Shown piece by piece: positions 43,162-56,425 of a DNA stretch of 64,000 nt. A model generated the notes under the pieces. It searched no databases, was not told the DNA's origin, and saw nothing but the letters and a program-made list of their open reading frames with translations. Position 1 is the first letter of the stretch. Each line of letters opens with the position of its first letter. The DNA lies in NCBI GenBank assembly GCA_030704615.1, contig CM060732.1, positions 39,723,053-39,787,052 on the forward strand, read 5' to 3'. The position numbers and the translations under genes were made by a program. This stretch comes from Takakia lepidozioides. Its lineage: Eukaryota; Streptophyta; Takakiopsida; Takakiales; Takakiaceae.

Positions 43162-46100
43162 CTCCCTCCTACGAAAGACTAGGAGCTATGGTGTCAAAAG
43201 AGCCAATCCAACAACGGGTGATTGTCTGTAACCAGCATGTCCTGACCCAAGGCCTATCGCCACATCGCAATCGAACAGCATAATTCCCGCTTCCAATACT
43301 CATCTCCCCTCCTCTAAATCTTGTTTTCACACACGTACTCTCTATTGGAATCGATTGGCCGATTAAGATTGAGTGTGTGCCGAACGTCGAGCATTGTAGC
43401 TTCAAAATGGACCGAGGTCATCGTGCAGGAAAGTGTCCTGCACCTTCTCTGTCGTCGGTCTTTGCATCATTATGTGTCTGTGTAATTATCTTCTTAAAGC
43501 AGAGATTAAAAGAATACCTCTCTCTCTCTCTTCTTATCTTTTATCTCTTCCTTCAATTATATTTCGGCCCCTGGTAGCTTTGAATGAACAAGAATCGAGA
43601 GGCGACATCACGAAATTCATTCCGTTTTCATTTTGACTCCCAACCAAGCAACAATCCGTGACTCAACAGTCTGAGATCCACGTGACTCTAGATCTCTATC
43701 TCTATCATCTACTTGTTTCCATACTTATTTGCGCCCTGAAACTGGAATGACTGGGCTATCTTTCACGGTTCTCTTTCATTCTCTCTCTCTCCCTCCCCCA
43801 CAAAGAAGCCCCATCAAACGGAACAGAGATCTACTGAGTGCCGGAATGGGCTATTTCTTGCAATCAAAGAAAGTGTCGCCAGCCGTATCTTAGAATTCCC
43901 GTGTGCTAGCTACAATCTCGAGACGCTGGTTTCCACTCCTCCAACATGAGCAAACAGAGAAGCTTGAATCCACTAAAAGAGAGGAGTGGATCTTCTTACA
44001 AACGACAAAGTCAAGAAAGATATCTCAGAGAAGCTCTGATTGCAACAACCTGGTCGCACTCTTCTCCCCAGAAACCAATAAATTACTCCGCAAAGCCTGC
44101 AGACAACAAGACAATCAGGCGAGGGGTGCGTCATCTTCCACGCACAGCAATGCGAGGGAAGTAGGAAGAATGTGATGGTGGCCGAGCTGATCAGGTGGCA
44201 TTGGCGCTATGCCACGTGCCCGGTCGGCCCTGTCAGCGTCACACAGCGGCGCTGTCAAGGCTGCACACAAGTTCAGTAAAACAAGGCCGCTTCAGAGGAG
44301 GAGTCTCGGAAGGAGAGAGTGGGTCCAGACTCCAGCGGCTCCCTGATGGTATTGATGGGTGTAAAACATGATCAACTTTGAATGCAAAGTTCCAAGAATT
44401 CTCAGAAGGGAGGGACCCCATGGAAGCTACAAGTTGCATGGTAGATGAGTCGCTGGGGTTCATTCTGGTGTGTTGAGTGCATGAAATATTGTTGGAATGA
44501 TTGGGAAGAGAACTTAGTAACGGGAATGATGGTTGCGTTCACGTTCAGTACAGTTGCCTTCCACAGATAGATACTAGATACCTGTTGGATGGAGTGGAAG
44601 AGATGAGGGGTGTAAGAAGTGTTGTATAACAAAGTACCTGAGACTAATGAGGAAGTTGTTGCACCGTTCCTTGACAAATCTACATGAACTAGCAAGCGCT
44701 AGATTTATGCTCTTTACAGACTATGTTTATAGCTCATTTAATAAGTCGGCAGAAGCAGCACCCACTTTTCAATCAGTGGTAGATGATGATGATGCGGAAG
44801 CTTGCAGTACAAGTTCAGCAACAAACTTTCAAAGGAAGGCAGACAAAGCAATGATCATTCCTGGTATCATCATACAGTGTTTCTTCATTCTTGTATATGT
44901 GGCAAGGCTTCAAATCGATGAGCTTTTTGCTTAGAAACTTGAGTGGATGGATAGAACTGGAAACGTCTGGCACCCTATTTTCAGGATCTAGCATGCGGTG
45001 ATAGTTTTGACTTGGAGGGCTGGGCAGGGAGCTCGCCACAAGTGGGCCCCAAGCTGTCTGAGCAGCGGGGCGGCCTCATAACTACAAGGCCACGTAAAAT
45101 TCAGAGGGCTGCCTGGGCAACCTCATCTGGCCAGGAACTTTGAGGGCCAGGAATAGTTGATGGGGATAAGCTTATTACACCTGTCTGTCTTTGTTCATGA
45201 GAGTGCCTATTCCGGGTCAATGGGGATGGGCCTCAATCTTGTGGACAATGGGGAGGTGCGTGCTCAAGAAGATGTGGCCACTGGCCATGTAGGACTGGTC
45301 AGGCCTACCTATTCAATGCAGGTTGGTGAGCCCATGTATAAGTCGTGTTAGAGCTTCGTGTTTATCACTCTTTCCTTTGGAGAACAGGGGACAGTGGCCC
45401 TGGAAACTGAATTAATCAAGAAACGGGGAAGAAAGAAGCTCGTACAGGGCCGTGCAGGCGCATACAGAAGGGCTACCACCCCGTAACAAGGAATAGTTGC
45501 ACCTAAAAGCAGAACGAGAAGAAGGAGCGGGAACCAGGAACGAGGAGAGAAAAGGCGAGATGAGAGAAACAGAGACGAGAGAGAACGGGCGCCAAATTCA
45601 CAAGAGGCCTAGCTCCTAAGAGACCCATAATCTAACCGAGTTTTAAATTTCGTTGCGAGACTTCCGATGGCGCCAATTCTCCTCCATCTCCTTGCCCTCA
45701 GGTGGCGGACTCCCAAATTTCGGGGAGCTTTTGATGCAGTCGAGTCGGGAAGTATGGAGCATCGAAGTCCGCAAGAAGCTCCTGCCTCCTCTTCTCCGAG
45801 CACTGGGGTTGGAGCCCCCAAAAACATAAGAGCATCTGCACTTCCAGACATGCCACAAAGAGTGTCCTAAGCCAAGCCCTAACTGGGCATCCAGATAAGG
45901 TACCCCTTATGAAGATTAAGGAGCGCGAGTAAAGTGGAGGGACTGATCACAGCTTTCCAAGGCGAGTAGAAGTTGAATACTAGTATCAAGGCCCATGTAC
46001 CAGCTAAAATGGCATGTACATTTTAGGTAGCTGGTGCTTGGATCAATAGGATGGATCTCCGTGTAAGTACCTAGTAGGACTGGTGAGTTGTGCGATGCAT

Positions 46101-47769
46101 AGATTAACATGATCTGGGATGGATACGCACAACTTGAGAAAACACTGTGCAAACTTGTGATGAACACTCATCATTCTTGAGCTGGTAGGCTGCTCAAGGT
46201 CGAGGCGATATAGCGATTCTGAATCTTAGGTTCTACAGATCGTATAGTGTAAAGGTGGCAGAGCAAACATCCACATGCTCTCATTCTGAAAGTTGATCCA
46301 GCTTTAAATTGCAAAGTCTCATGCAAGGTGCATACATAGAGGCACAAGAGTGCGTCCATATAAGCATAGATGCTTGCATGGGAAGTATTTTCAGTTGCAG
46401 AGGAGAGCAATAAAGTCCAGGCAGTTACAAGTAGCTTGGCGAACCATTTTTGGGACAGCTAGCATGCATGAAAATGATGAAGATACTCCATGCCATCAAG
46501 CAAGATTGGTTTCTATCTGCAAGGGAAGTATGGCAAACACATTACAACTGTGTTTGCAGCCAGTTAGCAGCATTCTCTCCCTATCTCGCTTTTAAGGATA
46601 GGATTGCTAGAGAGTCAGTTAAAGAGAAGACAATTTGAGTAGAAGACACTGAGAGGGTGATCTTTAGATGTCCCAGTTTATGGCGTCCCAGTTTATGGCT
46701 CCAGGGACCCAAGTGCTTTGGTTGGCATGAAATTCATGTGAAACATATTGAACCCTGGGGAACAATGAAAACTTGAAGGCCATTCAGTAAAGGCCACTGC
46801 TGGTTGGAAACAAGTACTATTGAGTCATGTTGAAGTTGGGCCTTTCTTTGTTTCTCTGTCTTCCAGTCTCACAAACAAGCAAACCTAGAGACAAACAGTC
46901 AGCATTTCTATTTTGCAGCTAGGATGGCCTGAACAGGTGTGTAACCAGTGCTTTCATTACTAGTTCTTAACAGAATTTTTCTTAGGGCCAGTGACTCAGA
47001 AGAGGTCTGGCAGGCAGACAAGTTGGAGTGACACATTAGTAACATTGGCTTGAACAAACCAGAGGGTGATCGAGGAGAAGAGAGAAGAGAGGACAGACAA
47101 TGGGGCTGTAGAAGTTTACCAATTGGCAACTTTATAAGATGTCTCCATGATACTTTTCTGGGGTGGGAGTTCCTGAGGATGGGTATTTAGCTTGCAGTGC
47201 TTTGCAGCTGAGACTTGCAGTTGATATCCCTTTGGGAGGTAGATACTTTCCAGGATATTTCGGTGTCTCAGACACCACCTGATTTGTGTAACTCTTGGGT
47301 TTCGGCAAAACCTGATTCTTGGAGCACAGATTAAGAGAGGGAGACAACAAACCACATGCACTCATAGAAATAAAGGAAGGCAACAATGGGGAAAACAGAC
47401 AAGCAGGGTTTCACTGTGAACTGATGCAATAGTATATCTAGAAGCCTTCTGCACTGGGTTCAAATCTTGCGAAGAAAGATGCTAGGTATCAGAGGCCAAC
47501 CTAATGGCCCCTGAAGGGCAAGGCTGCATTAGACTAGGGCATCTCTCACTAGAAGGGAAGACAATTATCTTCTAATACTGGAACTTCGTCCAGGGGAACA
47601 GCTACTCTTCTTTTATACCAAAGCTGAACCTAGCCAGGAAAGAGGTGATACCAAAGCACTTAACACTTGGTTCAATGCCAGCTCTTCCAACAGTGTCCAT
47701 CCCCTGCAATAAGATTCTTAGTTCCACAATAGAGGTTCTTCCCAACACAAACCAGACTTAAGTAATCAT
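43162..47769. other. 4.6-kb stretch without recognised genes
   Basis: The first few hundred bases should contain the promoter and 5' UTR of the fucosyltransferase-family gene, with TCTCTC-rich stretches at 43510-43560 and 43780-43800. Further on, open frames such as 44647-44934 have no family match. A short tandem duplication, TCCCAGTTTATGG, lies at 46672-46698. Confidence 0.4.
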
Positions 47770-48180
47770 GCTTCATGTGGTCCTCATGGTTTTCTCAAGG
47801 ATTGTTTTAGACATCGACTGCTTCCAATTCAAATAATGTTTTCCCAGACAGAATGTACAAAGGTAGGTCATCAAAGAGGGTAGAGCGCTGATTCCATGTT
47901 TAGGTGTGCATGATAGAATGTACTCGTAAGACATTTGTGTGCAATAAGCCTTGGGGCCATAGACACCACGCCCTGTTTGGGCAGAACAAGAGGAACAGAC
48001 ACTACTTTGTGAAGAGCTCACTCCAGTAGAGGGACTATAAACTCCAGATTTCCTCTTGAAATCCCTTCACACAAGTATCAATCTGCTGTGTGTGAGCTGC
48101 CCAGCAATTAGACCCAATCAGGGCCAGGGCTTAGGCCCAGCCTATGTTCTTTGACATCCTGGAGAGGGTCACTGCATGCA
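47770..48180 (-). mobile_element. LINE 3'-end remnant
   Basis: On the minus strand it carries the same 3' region as the LINE at 61623-62613: a block reading CACACAGCAGATTGATAC, then frames with AQTGRGVYG, ending near GTCTTACGAGTACA. It is diverged and 5'-truncated. Confidence 0.6.
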
Positions 48181-49285
48181 ATTCAACTGAACCCACTATC
48201 TGACATGAACTCATCACATTGAGCTCACTGCAGATGAATACATTAATGTAGGCCTAATAATGCTGCAAAGCATGCTCCTTTTGACTTCAGTATTAATCCC
48301 TTTGCACTAGGAGTGACACCCAAAGCTTCAAGTTTAGCTGTTCGTGTATGAAAGAGAAGGGCAACAGTTCTCACCCAAAAACAGTTAAGCCATTCAGTAC
48401 TCCTTTAAAGAGTTTCTTTGAATAAGTGGTGGCCATTTTTGAGAGGCCTTCAATTTTACATCCCTGCCTTAGTTTCTACAACCTACAGAACCTTGGATTG
48501 ATCTGTGGAAAAAATGATGTTCCCTCTCTTGATAAGCACCCTTTCCCTGGGCTGACTATGTACAAGTCAATCAGCCACAGATAGAATAATCTTTGAATTT
48601 CTACAATGTAGTTCCTCTAAAGTCTGGAAATCACTCTACTCCTTACCTTACAACATAGTGAACCGCTACTTTACATTGCTGGGATGACACTAGGGCGAGA
48701 ACTGGTCAGGTGACGACAACATACCCACCAGTTGCATTCAGGACGCTGCCCATTGCTTGAATATCTTTGCGTCTGGAGAGTAGGGTGGAGGGGGAGCTCC
48801 TGGCTGTGGCAGTGATGGCTTCAACCAACATTCTTTCTCTGTCAAAATTTCCCCTTATTCACTCCACTGCAATTCAGCTACTATAGTTGGTCTGCTACCT
48901 TGAACTGTCCTTGATAATTCCAGAGAAGTACCATAATCCCTACAATCGATGCACTTGTCACTTGTAGCTCCTCCCATTACTTCTCCAATCGACTCCTTCA
49001 CCAGAACTGAGATGCTGGACAGGTAATACAAGACCAGCATCGTCGTGCAGGCAGCCTCGGGGAGATTCGGTTGAGAAGCTCATAACAGTCAAAGCTTCTT
49101 GACTTTTAGATATAGCCACAGAAACCTAGAATTACGAACTTCACAGCGCTGAGCCTTGCATCCTGGTGCCATCCTCAACCCTGGAAAAATCGCACAGCAA
49201 ACCTTGCACGATCGGACGCCAATGCAGGAGATCAAATGAGCAGGTGATAACTCGGTGCAGCGCGCTGGACATCAAGAATGACTTG
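48181..49285. other. Intergenic, 3' side of ATL gene
   Basis: No coding region recognised; it probably includes the 3' UTR of the RING gene. Confidence 0.4.
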
Positions 49286-50467
49286 TTAGAGTTGGGTAGA
49301 AGGCGATCCCTGTTCAGCATCTCCCGAAGGAAGCTCACCAAACGACGTTGACGGCCCCACGCTCTTTCCTCTACTTAATAACCGTCCGAAACTCTTCAGA
49401 CGATCCAGTGGGGACTTGGGAGTGGAAAAGGCAGAGCTCCCCTCACTTGTACCACGCACGTCTGAAGCCCGGGGTATCTCAATGGCAACTGAATACGGGG
49501 CCCGAAATGACCTCGGCCCTGCTTCCTGCCCTTGAGGGGAGCTCGATTGAGCATTTATCTGTGACTGATTCCCCCAAAAGAGCACATTTGCTGGGTATTG
49601 CACGCTGGCATTCTGAAAAACCTTGGGACTGTTGATGGCAGATTTTTGAGGAACCCGCTCAGTCGTTGAAGCCTCATCTGGCTCCAGCTGCCCTCCACCT
49701 GATGCTAACTGGCTTGCGGTTGCCCCTGACACCGCCTCTGGTTCTGCCAAACCCTCTGATGCTGCAGAGCTTTGACCTGCAGCGGGTGCCGCACATTGAT
49801 CACCTGGTGTGCCATTTACTAAGCTACTCAGATGCAGAGAGACCAGACTAAGACTTCTTCCGCTTCTTGACGACCTGCGAAAACTTGGGGCAGAAGCTTG
49901 GTAGTGGAATACTCCTGCTTCTACCGCCTGTTCCAACACAGGCTTTTCCGGATCTGTCTCAGGCCGGGCACTCGTCCTGCACAGAGGGCATGTAGAGTGA
50001 GAATGAAACCACATGTCGATGCAGTCGATGTGGAAGCTGTGGTTGCACTTGGGCAGCGTGCGCCCTGTTTCTTTCTCCTCAAAATCCTCCAAGCAGACCG
50101 CACACTCGAGACCATCCTTCATAGATTCAAAAGTGTAGACAAAGGTAGGAAGTGACTCCACAATAGACCTATCCAGGCCGAAATGTTCCAATACATACAG
50201 GGTCTCAGCTGGATTCTGCTCCATGAAGTCAAGCTGCGCCCGTCGCCGTCTCCTCCAGGACATAGGGCTGGGCACGCCAGGATGCATGGATCCGGCAGTT
50301 CGCCAAAACCATTTGGCATAGATGTGAAGAAAGAGAATAAAGATAACTACAGCGAAAAGCACTGCAACAGCAACAACCATGATCTTGCTGTTCACTGCAT
50401 AGGCGGATGTGGGTGAGGAGGGAGTCGGAAGTGCTGAGAGAGGAGACTTTCCATTGTCAGATCCCAT
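49286..50467 (-). CDS. ATL-type RING-H2 E3 ubiquitin ligase
   Basis: Intronless, 393 residues from ATG at 50467 (MGSDNGKSPLS); this ATG has A at -3 and G at +4, while the open frame upstream begins only with GTG. Domains in order: a short Ser/Pro N terminus; one transmembrane helix at about residues 28-50 (IMVVAVAVLFAVVIFILFL); a basic stretch (SWRRRRRA); the GLD motif (HFGLDRSIVESLPTF); and RING-H2 at about residues 119-160 (CAVCLEDF ... CNHSFHIDCIDMWFHSHSTC ... CR) with all eight zinc ligands and the Trp after the sixth ligand. A long Ser/Ala/Gln-rich tail follows. Known: ATL proteins are membrane-bound E3 ligases, often intronless and stress-responsive. Substrate not inferable. Confidence 0.95.
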   Translation of the reverse strand: MGSDNGKSPLSALPTPSSPTSAYAVNSKIMVVAVAVLFAVVIFILFLHIYAKWFWRTAGSMHPGVPSPMSWRRRRRAQLDFMEQNPAETLYVLEHFGLDRSIVESLPTFVYTFESMKDGLECAVCLEDFEEKETGRTLPKCNHSFHIDCIDMWFHSHSTCPLCRTSARPETDPEKPVLEQAVEAGVFHYQASAPSFRRSSRSGRSLSLVSLHLSSLVNGTPGDQCAAPAAGQSSAASEGLAEPEAVSGATASQLASGGGQLEPDEASTTERVPQKSAINSPKVFQNASVQYPANVLFWGNQSQINAQSSSPQGQEAGPRSFRAPYSVAIEIPRASDVRGTSEGSSAFSTPKSPLDRLKSFGRLLSRGKSVGPSTSFGELPSGDAEQGSPSTQL

Positions 50468-53400
50468 GATTGAGGGCCTATCGATTCGGCCCTTAACTAT
50501 ATGAATCACCTGTTCTCGAGAATTGATCTTTGCCTCGTGGGCTGCGATAGAATAAAAAACAGAAAGTTTGCTCCGCTCTATGATCCCACTATGCTTCTGT
50601 CGAGTTCACCTAGCCAATCCAATGGTATGTTATCTCCACACTGGTCAGCACGCGATCAAAGGATGCATGCTCCGCAATGGCTTCATAACTCGATTCCGGA
50701 AGACAAAACTGAATCTCGAATAAAAATCCAGAAGAGCCCAATTCCTGCGAGAAACCTTGTAGAAAGTATCAGCTGCTCCTGGTAAGCTTGACAAACAATT
50801 TCCGGATTTGCATATATATATATCTCTCTCCCCCAACAAACTTCCCTTCCCCCTCCCTTCTCCCCTTCAGCAAGAACAATAGCGTAGATTCACGCAGACT
50901 CTCCTGAACTCTCACTTATTGTTGGCCTTAAGACAGTCGACCACCAAGAACATAGTCGGGTGCTACCGCTACAAACTATTGTCCCTGCTCTAGTTTTAAA
51001 GTCTAGAAGGATGCCGGGTGTAGGCTGGATTTGGATGAGAGAGAAGGAGGGATGCCGCCCTCTTGGAAGGGGCCGAGAAGGTCAAGATCTTAGAGCCGGA
51101 AGTTGCGACTCATGCATGGAAGGACTGGTCCTGACTCCCTCAAGCGGGTCAGTGCAGACCGAACGATCTTACGTCTCTCTCTCCCAAGCTGCTCGCTTTC
51201 TCCCATCCTCCATGTGTAACGCTACCTATAGACCCGACTAAGACTCTCCTTCCCTGATCATTCCGCTCCCCGCGCACGCTTCTTCCGAAGTCTGGGGTCT
51301 GACCAAAGATCGGTGTGCAAAGGCCTCAGCAGCCGACGAGGGACGAAATGGAGGCGAGGACTATAAAGTCAACACGCAACTGCGGATTTGGCCCCGACTG
51401 CCTCCTTCTCTCCCTCTTTCTCTCCTACCTACACCGAACCCAAGGTACTATTTTTTTTTGCACGCATCACAGCCCGCCTCGCCATGCAGAGATGTGATTG
51501 CCTTTACCACCTCCTGTGCGGTGAGTAATGAGCCCACCAAGTACTTCACTTACTTACATCTTCTGCTTACTTTCCGTGTGTTTCTCATTACTCTGTTGCT
51601 CAATGTCTTTACTCGTAGCTTATTGTGTCATGCCATTACCTTCTCAACATGAAAGCTTTTTCTTTTCAATTGTTTTATAAGGAAACCTGGGTGCGCCAGC
51701 TCGCAATTCAGGCCCTTGACAGAGGAGAGGGGGAAAATTAAGCCCAGCCATGAGACACCATAGCAGACAGGTTGCAGGATTTGAGCCACAAACCACTGGT
51801 GTGACACAAAGTGCACTATACAAGTGAGAGCTACCGACTGCCGGTAGGAATGTTTGCTTGTTTGCTTTATCGATCAACCCCACTGATCCGCAATTGGCTT
51901 TTGCAAGGGAAATCTCTTGTCTCAAATGTGACAGATGGCGCAAGTGTTTGTAATGGCTAAGTTAGTCAGTGTCTGGCAACTAGTCCACAATGAATCCCAG
52001 TGACTTTGCTGGTCAACTGCTAGCGTATAAAGAACTGAGTGGCATGTGTCTGAAAGATTCCGCTAGGATCCATCCGGATTCATTGCATATTTAGGTAGAG
52101 GCATAAAGCCCACGTTAGCGGAGGCTCTGGAGGCAGTCTACCAAAGCTACATACTTGAATACTGGCTGCCCAATTGTCGGGCAAGTTGGTGGGGTGTATT
52201 ATATTCCTTTTGCAAGTTTGCTTTGTACCACCGTCAAATGAGTCGGATACAGTTTTACTAGTCTTGTAGATCTTCGTTTTCAATTGTGTTTGTTGTTTGA
52301 TCACCATTGATTTCGATAATCAACTGCAGAAGTAAATGGCCCCTTTGTCCGCGGGGATATTGAAAGGAGAGGGAATGGGCGAGCTGTAATCGTGAAGAGC
52401 TGCGGAGGGGGGTAATAAAGCGCCCCCCCCCTTCTTCGGGAAACACTTCCGAATCCGAATCTTTAGGTTCTAGACAGCAAATTGATGGAAGATTGCAGGG
52501 ATTATGGGCCCATTAGAAGTTGGGGCTGCAGCAGAGTGATGCAGAGGGAGTGGCAGGCAGGGCCCTGGATCGCTGGATGGAAGGAAGATGCAGCGGCGGG
52601 CTGACGCCATTCTAGTCAGAGATCAGCGCAGATCACGTGGAATTAGGTGTAATAACCGTTCGCACGCTGCTGCCAGGTCCCTCATACTCTCGATTTTGGA
52701 GAACGCAGCACATACTCTCCAAATAGCCGGCGCATTAGAGCTATTCCTTCGCTGCCCTCTCCCGGCTCCCCATTATGTAACTTCTGTACCGCCAGCGCCC
52801 TGCCACACCGAGTCTACCAGTCTACCACTGTCATTCTTTCTTTTTCCTCTTTACTCGGAAGTAAGATGCACCTGACTGCCAAGTCACTGTGCCACATCTG
52901 TCCCAACCCACTTCAAATTCCATGTATATGAATGCGAAGTCTGCGCCTTTGCCACCCAGTGACTCTTCAGGAATTGTCGTGCCATCCCTAGAGTGGGTTA
53001 TGAGAATTCATGTGGAGTCCCAAGCAGTCCGATGGGCAGTGGCATCATCACCCCTTCATATAACACTCTTTTCATATCTTATTTACATGAATCTATCATC
53101 TATGGATGTGAATATGAAGCCTACCACTGCCCAACAGCACACAAATCTGAAGCACACAATGTGAATATGAAGCCTACCAACTCTTTCTCTTTCTCTACCT
53201 CTACCAACATGAATCTGAAGCAGGGAAAGGTACACACCGCACACCCACTGAGAGTGACATCATCTGCTCATATTCTAAGTAACACTGGTGACTGAATAGG
53301 CCATGATCTCTGCCACCATCTGCATCCAGAGAACACCCCAAAAAGGGCGGCAGTACCTGCAAGCCTCTTAACTTATTTAAGCCCACATCTCATTAATCTC

Positions 53401-53580
53401 TCTGCTCTATAAGCAGCATTCTCTTGCATTTGCATTCAGAGTCACAGAGTTTGGTGAAGGTTTTACTGAATTGGGCTATGACCACTAACTTACTACCTAC
53501 CCGTGCATTGGCCTTTCATTAGGTTTACAACATCCATCCAACATTCTTTTGCATTGTCGCAAAATTGTTGCCAACAGTGC
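50468..53580. other. Intergenic upstream of ATL gene
   Basis: The first few hundred bases are the expected promoter region, with a short TA/TC dinucleotide run near 50812-50830. The rest has no recognised gene. Around 53105-53220 the phrase AATATGAAGCCTACCA is repeated. Confidence 0.4.
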
Positions 53581-55084
53581 TTAATCACACTAAGTTAAGT
53601 TCCAATGACAAACCGCACATCAATCTGAGTCGCAGTGTGTGCGGAATTGGGCAAAAAAACACAACATGGACGATTTGGAAGATGGAGCACCACAGCAAGT
53701 AGTCAACAGGCCTAGTCAAGGCACAGGCGGTAGGTGGGACATGTCCCACGACTTTAGATGCCCTCCCCCACCATTTGGGCCCCTTTCCCTGTGACCTCAT
53801 CCGTGGATGACGTTGTTCAGAGATTGCGTCACCCTTTACCCTTTGTTGTGCAACCAACAAAGCATCCCTCACTTATTTGTGTCTATTGCACGGAATGATG
53901 ATTAGCTGTGGACTTGTCTTGGAGTCCAAGAGTTCACAATTGGGGTAAGTAGTTACAAACTACCAACCCCCTCGGGCATGTGCAATTGGGGTGGTTACAA
54001 ACGACCAACTGCAAACCCCCTCTGCCCACAAGCGGTTGAGCAACTGCTCGCATTGTAAAGAAGTTTTTGGCTTGAGGGGTGACATGGAAAGGTGCTCTTA
54101 CCCCACCAGGCTGTCCCTGGGACCGGACGTTGTCCAATTTCTTTTTCAAAACATTCATACAAGAGAATGAAGCACTTTTGTGCGGTCATTTGATTTTCTT
54201 TATATCAGCCAGTTACAGATGTTTAACTTTCACTTTGTGTTCCATCCTCCGGTTCCGGGGCTTTGGAGCTTTCCTGTTTCTGATATCCTGCTGGTTGGCA
54301 ACAAATACAAAATTTAACCCTATGTGGTTAGGGCCAAATGAGTTTATGTCAGGATTGCCTCTGCTGTTCAGTATCCGGTTATCAAATTGGCGCCTTTTCA
54401 TAAATCCAACGCCGCCCTAATGAAATGAAATGAAGACAGGGCCAGCTCATGACTCTATGACCGGCCTCGTTTATGTCGAGTGAACACAATAACCGGCTAG
54501 AATGCGGATTATAACCTCCGATGTTAATGCCGGATGTATGGGTTCATAACCTGCTTCTTTTGGACCACTAGTTCCGGTTCAAATCAAATTAAAAAAATAC
54601 AAAACCACCGGTTCTCAACCGGATCTGGTTATCCCATCTCTTCGTATCCGGCAGTTCTTAGCGGAGGCAGATATTTGATTTTTTGACCTCTGGCTGATTC
54701 ACATATATATATCTGGGATCCGCGGGGGGGGGGGGGGGGGGGGGTGGAATGGAGCATGATAAAATAAGTGTCCCACTTTCTTTTTTTGTCAAAAATGTGA
54801 CCGGCCTGGGCAGACAAGGGGGTCCCACAGATGTGAGGATAAAGGGCTTTTTTTTTTCAGTGTCCACAGGAGAGGGTCCAAATGACTTGTCACTATTCAC
54901 CGTAGTTTCACACTTGTCATGCTCCCATACACAAGCTCCAAGTTCTGGGGAGGTCAGCCCCACATCCTCTCTCCATATGTCAACATTCAAGGGGGGCGTT
55001 CCCAACCGAGCCCGGTGGTTCCTCCACTCTACACATGTGCACATAGGCCACCAAGCAAACCCAAAAGTCTTACCCAATTCCCAG
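53581..55084. other. Non-coding stretch, simple repeats only
   Basis: A short duplication with GTTACAAAC and CCAACCCCCTC or variants lies at 53945-54040. CCGG-rich sequence covers 54240-54660. No gene recognised. Confidence 0.4.
54724..54744. repeat. Homopolymer run of 21 G
   Basis: An uninterrupted G run between CGC and TGG. Length may be an assembly or sequencing artefact. Confidence 0.85.
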
Positions 55085-55155
55085 CCACCAGGATGAGATG
55101 GGGAATCCTATGATTGAGGGCCCAGTGGTGGCAGCTCACATGGTGATGCCATGTT
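55085..55155 (+). mobile_element. 71-bp shard of gypsy gag-pol junction
   Basis: Closely matches 6105-6175 of the intact element: the translation reads DEMGNPMIEGPVVAAHMVMP against NEMRAPMNEGPVVAAHMVRP. Neither flank matches the element, so only this shard is present. Confidence 0.7.
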
Positions 55156-55444
55156 CTTTACTTACCCCAATTTGGCGTCGGAACCATAGTCCATTTAATA
55201 GCTGTCACCTTGGTACCGTCTGTTTTAGACCCCCTTACAGAGGGGTTATTTCTTCAAATCCTTGTGTAGCTTACTCTATATCCCTTTTTTTAATTCCTGG
55301 ACCATCCTCTAACCAACAGGCCCATGCAAAATTGGGGGGTTATTGATAAATTATGCTCTTGATATGTGGACGATGATACAGTTGATTTTCTTTCTATTTT
55401 TTGAACATGCTTCAAGGGCCCATGGTAAAATCGTTGTTAGAGCA

Positions 55445-56425
55445 TTAACCCCTAAAGGACGAGAGGTGTTTTTGGGTTTTTGGACAATTCTGGGACCACC
55501 CTCACACGTCAGCGGCTACCTGCCGATTAACGTCCATCCACATGGACGAACCGTACAATCTGCTTCCTACCTACCAGATGCACAAGCCCCTAAAATTTGC
55601 CATAGCCTAGTTTGGGAGATTATAACATTTGAAGATGGTGCATTTTTTGGAAAATAGAAAAAACAAAGCAAAAGTTCATGTTTGACCAAGCAAATTATCC
55701 ATGATCCCAAATTTTCCTGGGAGAAAAAGTACTATATTCCTGTGAATCCCAAACCCTCACACCAAATTTCACCCCAATCTGCCAAAATGAAGGGGGGGTG
55801 CTTTGTATGTGACTGGAATGGGGGTCCAAAAACAGAATTTGCAAAGGAAATGGTATAGGCCCCATTGGGACCCCAAATTCTCCTTCATTTGGGAATTCCA
55901 ACGGTCAGTCCCTCATACGCCAAGAACTACACAAGCCTGCCCAAGAATTTCCCAAAAATTCCCTAAATTGCATTTGGGATGTGGGATTTTGTGAAATTTC
56001 AGGCCTCCTCCAGGTCAGGCAATCGGTGGGCCGGAATTTCGCCTGAATCCGGCAATGCTTTCCTTGCCACGTCGAGGTTCCCTATTGTTTGCCAGGGCCA
56101 GCTCGTTCGAGCCGCCCCCTTGTTCCTGTTTTGGGGAGGGCCTCACAAGCAGCCGACTCCAACCCCTGCATCCCCCCCCCCCCAACAAAATCCCACCCGC
56201 GTGGCCGCTGCCACCTGCCACGTCGACGGTCAACCGCCGTGGCCCCCCTCTCCACCTAAAATCCTGCAATTTCCAAACTTCAAAAAAGATGGCTGAGTTT
56301 TTCTCAGTTCGGGGCGCCATAAAGACCTGCGCGTCACTCGTTCATCGGACTTCATCCATGCATGCTATGGATGGATGAAAAATCGGGCCGACCCGATTCG
56401 GGTCGGCTCGTCGTTTAGGGGTTAA
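55445..56425. mobile_element. TTAA-bounded non-autonomous element (981 bp)
   Basis: Ends TTAACCCCTAAAGGACGA (55445) and TCGTCGTTTAGGGGTTAA (to 56425), complementary with one mismatch over 18 bp. A subterminal palindrome lies next to the right end only (56387-56407: GCCGACCCGA, T, TCGGGTCGGC). Interior blocks such as CTGCCACCTGCCACGT resemble the right inverted-repeat arm near 23050. No coding capacity. Confidence 0.7.

Noticed and set aside
44647-44934. Possible small membrane protein gene
   Set aside because: One hydrophobic segment but no family resemblance, no splice or context support.
49286-50509. Longer start for the ATL protein (14 extra residues)
   Set aside because: The upstream first codon is GTG, and the internal ATG at 50467 has a better context and gives the usual short N terminus before the membrane helix.
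54724-54744. G-quadruplex or regulatory element
   Set aside because: A pure G run without loop structure; more likely a homopolymer whose length may be a sequencing artefact.
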